From: Actinomycetes bacterium
Lineage (GTDB): Bacteria > Actinomycetota > Actinomycetes > Actinomycetales > Microbacteriaceae
Direction: 5' to 3'
Length of the DNA stretch: 6,751 nucleotides
Assembly (NCBI GenBank): GCA_023457615.1
Contig: JAEWKY010000183.1
Span: forward strand, 1 to 6,751
A program made the position numbers and the translations under genes. Below are positions 5,841 to 6,751 of the stretch, piece after piece; the first letter of the stretch is position 1; every line of letters starts with the position of its first letter. The notes under the pieces are model-generated. The model ran no database searches, was not told where the DNA came from, and worked only from the letters and a program-made list of their open reading frames with translations.

Positions 5841-6507
5841 CGTGGACCTCCGTCGGCACGCGCGCCACCTGCTCGCCGACTACCCGAACGCGCTGAGGAT
5901 CCGCGGGCTCGGGCTCCGCCGCCCGGTCCCCGTGCGCTACGCGGAGGGCACCGGGCGTCCCGTCGTCATCCTGCCGGGCGTCTACGAGCGGTGGCACTTC
6001 CTGCGGCCCATCGCCGACCGCCTCGCCGACGCCGGGCATCCCGTGCACGTGCTGCCCGAGCTCGGGGTCAACGCGCGCCCCATCCCGCGCACCGCCGAGC
6101 GCGTGCTCGAGGCGCTCGCCCGGCTCGACCTGCACGGCGTCGCGCTCGTCGCGCACAGCAAGGGCGGGCTCGTCGGCAAGTCGGCGATGCTCGACGACGC
6201 CGACGGCCGCATCGACAGGCTCGTCGCCCTCGCGACGCCGTTCTCGGGCACGCGCATGGCCGACCTCACGCTCCTGCCGTCGCTGCGCACCTTCTCGCCC
6301 CGGCATCCGGTCATCCGCCGCCTCGTCGAGGAGCGCGACGTGGATGCCCGCATCACCTCGATCTTCCCGTCGTTCGACCCGCACATCCCGGGCGGGAGCG
6401 CGCTCGACGGCGGCACGAACGTGCGGCTCGACGTCGTCGGTCACTTCCGGGTGCTCGAGGATCCGGCGGCGATCGAGGCCGTGCTCGCGGCGGTGGAGCG
6501 CGAGTAG
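5833..6507 (+). CDS. Alpha/beta hydrolase, lipase-like
   Basis: This 224-residue protein is a second, smaller alpha/beta hydrolase unlike its neighbour in motif style. The oxyanion segment is ILPGVYERW (46-54), the nucleophile elbow AHSKGG (107-112) with Ser109, and ALATPFSGTRMA (132-143) matches the strand after the elbow in triacylglycerol-lipase and PGAP1-like proteins. Likely remaining triad members are Asp182 (FDPH) and His204 (VGHFRVLEDP). There is almost no cap domain and no signal peptide, so it is probably cytoplasmic. The start is uncertain: GTG at 5833 overlaps the upstream gene by 8 bp, and an in-frame GTG at 5842 would begin 1 bp after its stop; both lack a strong Shine-Dalgarno, so coupling is likely. 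The ATG at 5837 is in another frame and is not the start. It ends 7 bp before the convergent membrane-protein gene. The substrate is unknown. Confidence 0.88.
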   Translation: MDDVDLRRHARHLLADYPNALRIRGLGLRRPVPVRYAEGTGRPVVILPGVYERWHFLRPIADRLADAGHPVHVLPELGVNARPIPRTAERVLEALARLDLHGVALVAHSKGGLVGKSAMLDDADGRIDRLVALATPFSGTRMADLTLLPSLRTFSPRHPVIRRLVEERDVDARITSIFPSFDPHIPGGSALDGGTNVRLDVVGHFRVLEDPAAIEAVLAAVERE

Positions 6508-6514
6508 CCGGGCC

Positions 6515-6751
6515 TCACCCTGCGAGCGACGGCCCGGCGAGCGACGGCCCGGCGAGCGACGGGCCGGCGATCACGAGCAGGACGACGTCGACGAGGGCGG
6601 CGACGATCACGAGGCGGAAGGCCCAGCGGCTGCCGCGGAGCCCGAGCACGACCGCCGCGAGGGACGCGCCGAGCGACAGGGCGAGACCGACGACGGTCGG
6701 GACGCCCGGTCCGAGCCCGACCCCGAGGACGACCGCGGCACCCGCGAGAGC
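6515..6751 (-). CDS. Small integral membrane protein, C-terminal part, with GPSLA repeats
   Basis: The frame is open from the right edge to a TGA at 6515-6517 and gives 78 visible residues; the start lies outside the window. The peptide is strongly hydrophobic, with a partial membrane segment at about 1-14, a full one at about 17-38, a short basic loop (Arg39, Arg42, Arg46) and another segment at about 47-62. The basic loop suggests that it faces the cytoplasm and that the C-terminus is outside. The last residues are three copies of GPSLA followed by a final Gly. I do not recognise the family. The gene is convergent with the lipase-like gene and ends 7 bp from it. The unbroken frame, hydrophobic pattern and stop position make it a likely real gene. 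Confidence 0.7.
   Translation of the reverse strand, partial: ALAGAAVVLGVGLGPGVPTVVGLALSLGASLAAVVLGLRGSRWAFRLVIVAALVDVVLLVIAGPSLAGPSLAGPSLAG
6522..6566 (-). repeat. Three-copy 15-bp tandem repeat coding GPSLA
   Basis: Three head-to-tail 15-bp units lie at 6522-6536, 6537-6551 and 6552-6566. The plus-strand unit reads GCGAGCGACGGCCCG. The first two are identical and the third has one C-to-G change (6563), silent in the protein; the next 4 bases also match the unit. The unit length is a multiple of three, so copy-number change keeps the reading frame of the membrane protein. Confidence 0.9.

Overview
The window is high-GC DNA, densely coded, with GTG starts, 4-8 bp gene overlaps and likely leaderless promoters. 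Its proteins (CydC-type ABC exporter, actinobacterial-style SurE and PfkB kinase, lipobox lipoprotein with a Thr/Gly linker, LLM flavin oxidoreductase) suggest a high-GC actinomycete. Microbacteriaceae is my best guess, from protein style only; there is no rRNA or other marker to prove it. I see no tRNA, rRNA, CRISPR array, phage or insertion-sequence gene.

Layout. (1) 1-662, plus strand: the 3' end of an ABC exporter gene, most like cydC. (2) 663-737: a short convergent gap with a perfect GC hairpin. (3) 738-3066, minus strand: a compact operon read right to left, pfkB-family sugar kinase, then surE-type nucleotidase, then a Nudix hydrolase. The kinase and SurE genes overlap by ATGA, and the SurE gene has a perfect Shine-Dalgarno inside the kinase gene. 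The Nudix gene follows after 5 bp. (4) 3067-3150: a perfect 13-bp stem-loop that probably ends the lipoprotein transcript, followed almost at once by a putative leaderless promoter for the kinase operon. (5) 3151-3756, minus strand: a secreted lipoprotein. (6) 3757-3860: a divergent promoter region. (7) 3861-6507, plus strand: an LLM-class flavin oxidoreductase, then two alpha/beta hydrolases of different subtypes that overlap each other. (8) 6515-6751, minus strand: the C-terminal part of a small membrane protein ending in a three-copy GPSLA repeat.

How they may work together: the kinase-SurE-Nudix cluster joins a sugar or sugar-phosphate kinase, a phosphomonoesterase and a pyrophosphohydrolase. 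This could be a small phosphorylation/dephosphorylation or metabolite clean-up module. All three proteins depart from textbook motifs (GGQGVWQ in the kinase, a lost GTPxDC-like segment in SurE, Glu-to-Ala at the first Glu of the Nudix box), so their substrates should not be assumed. The oxidoreductase and two hydrolases may act on related small organic or ester substrates, but only synteny supports that. I see no clear defence system, selfish element or plainly new system; the unusual kinase/SurE/Nudix module is the part most worth following.
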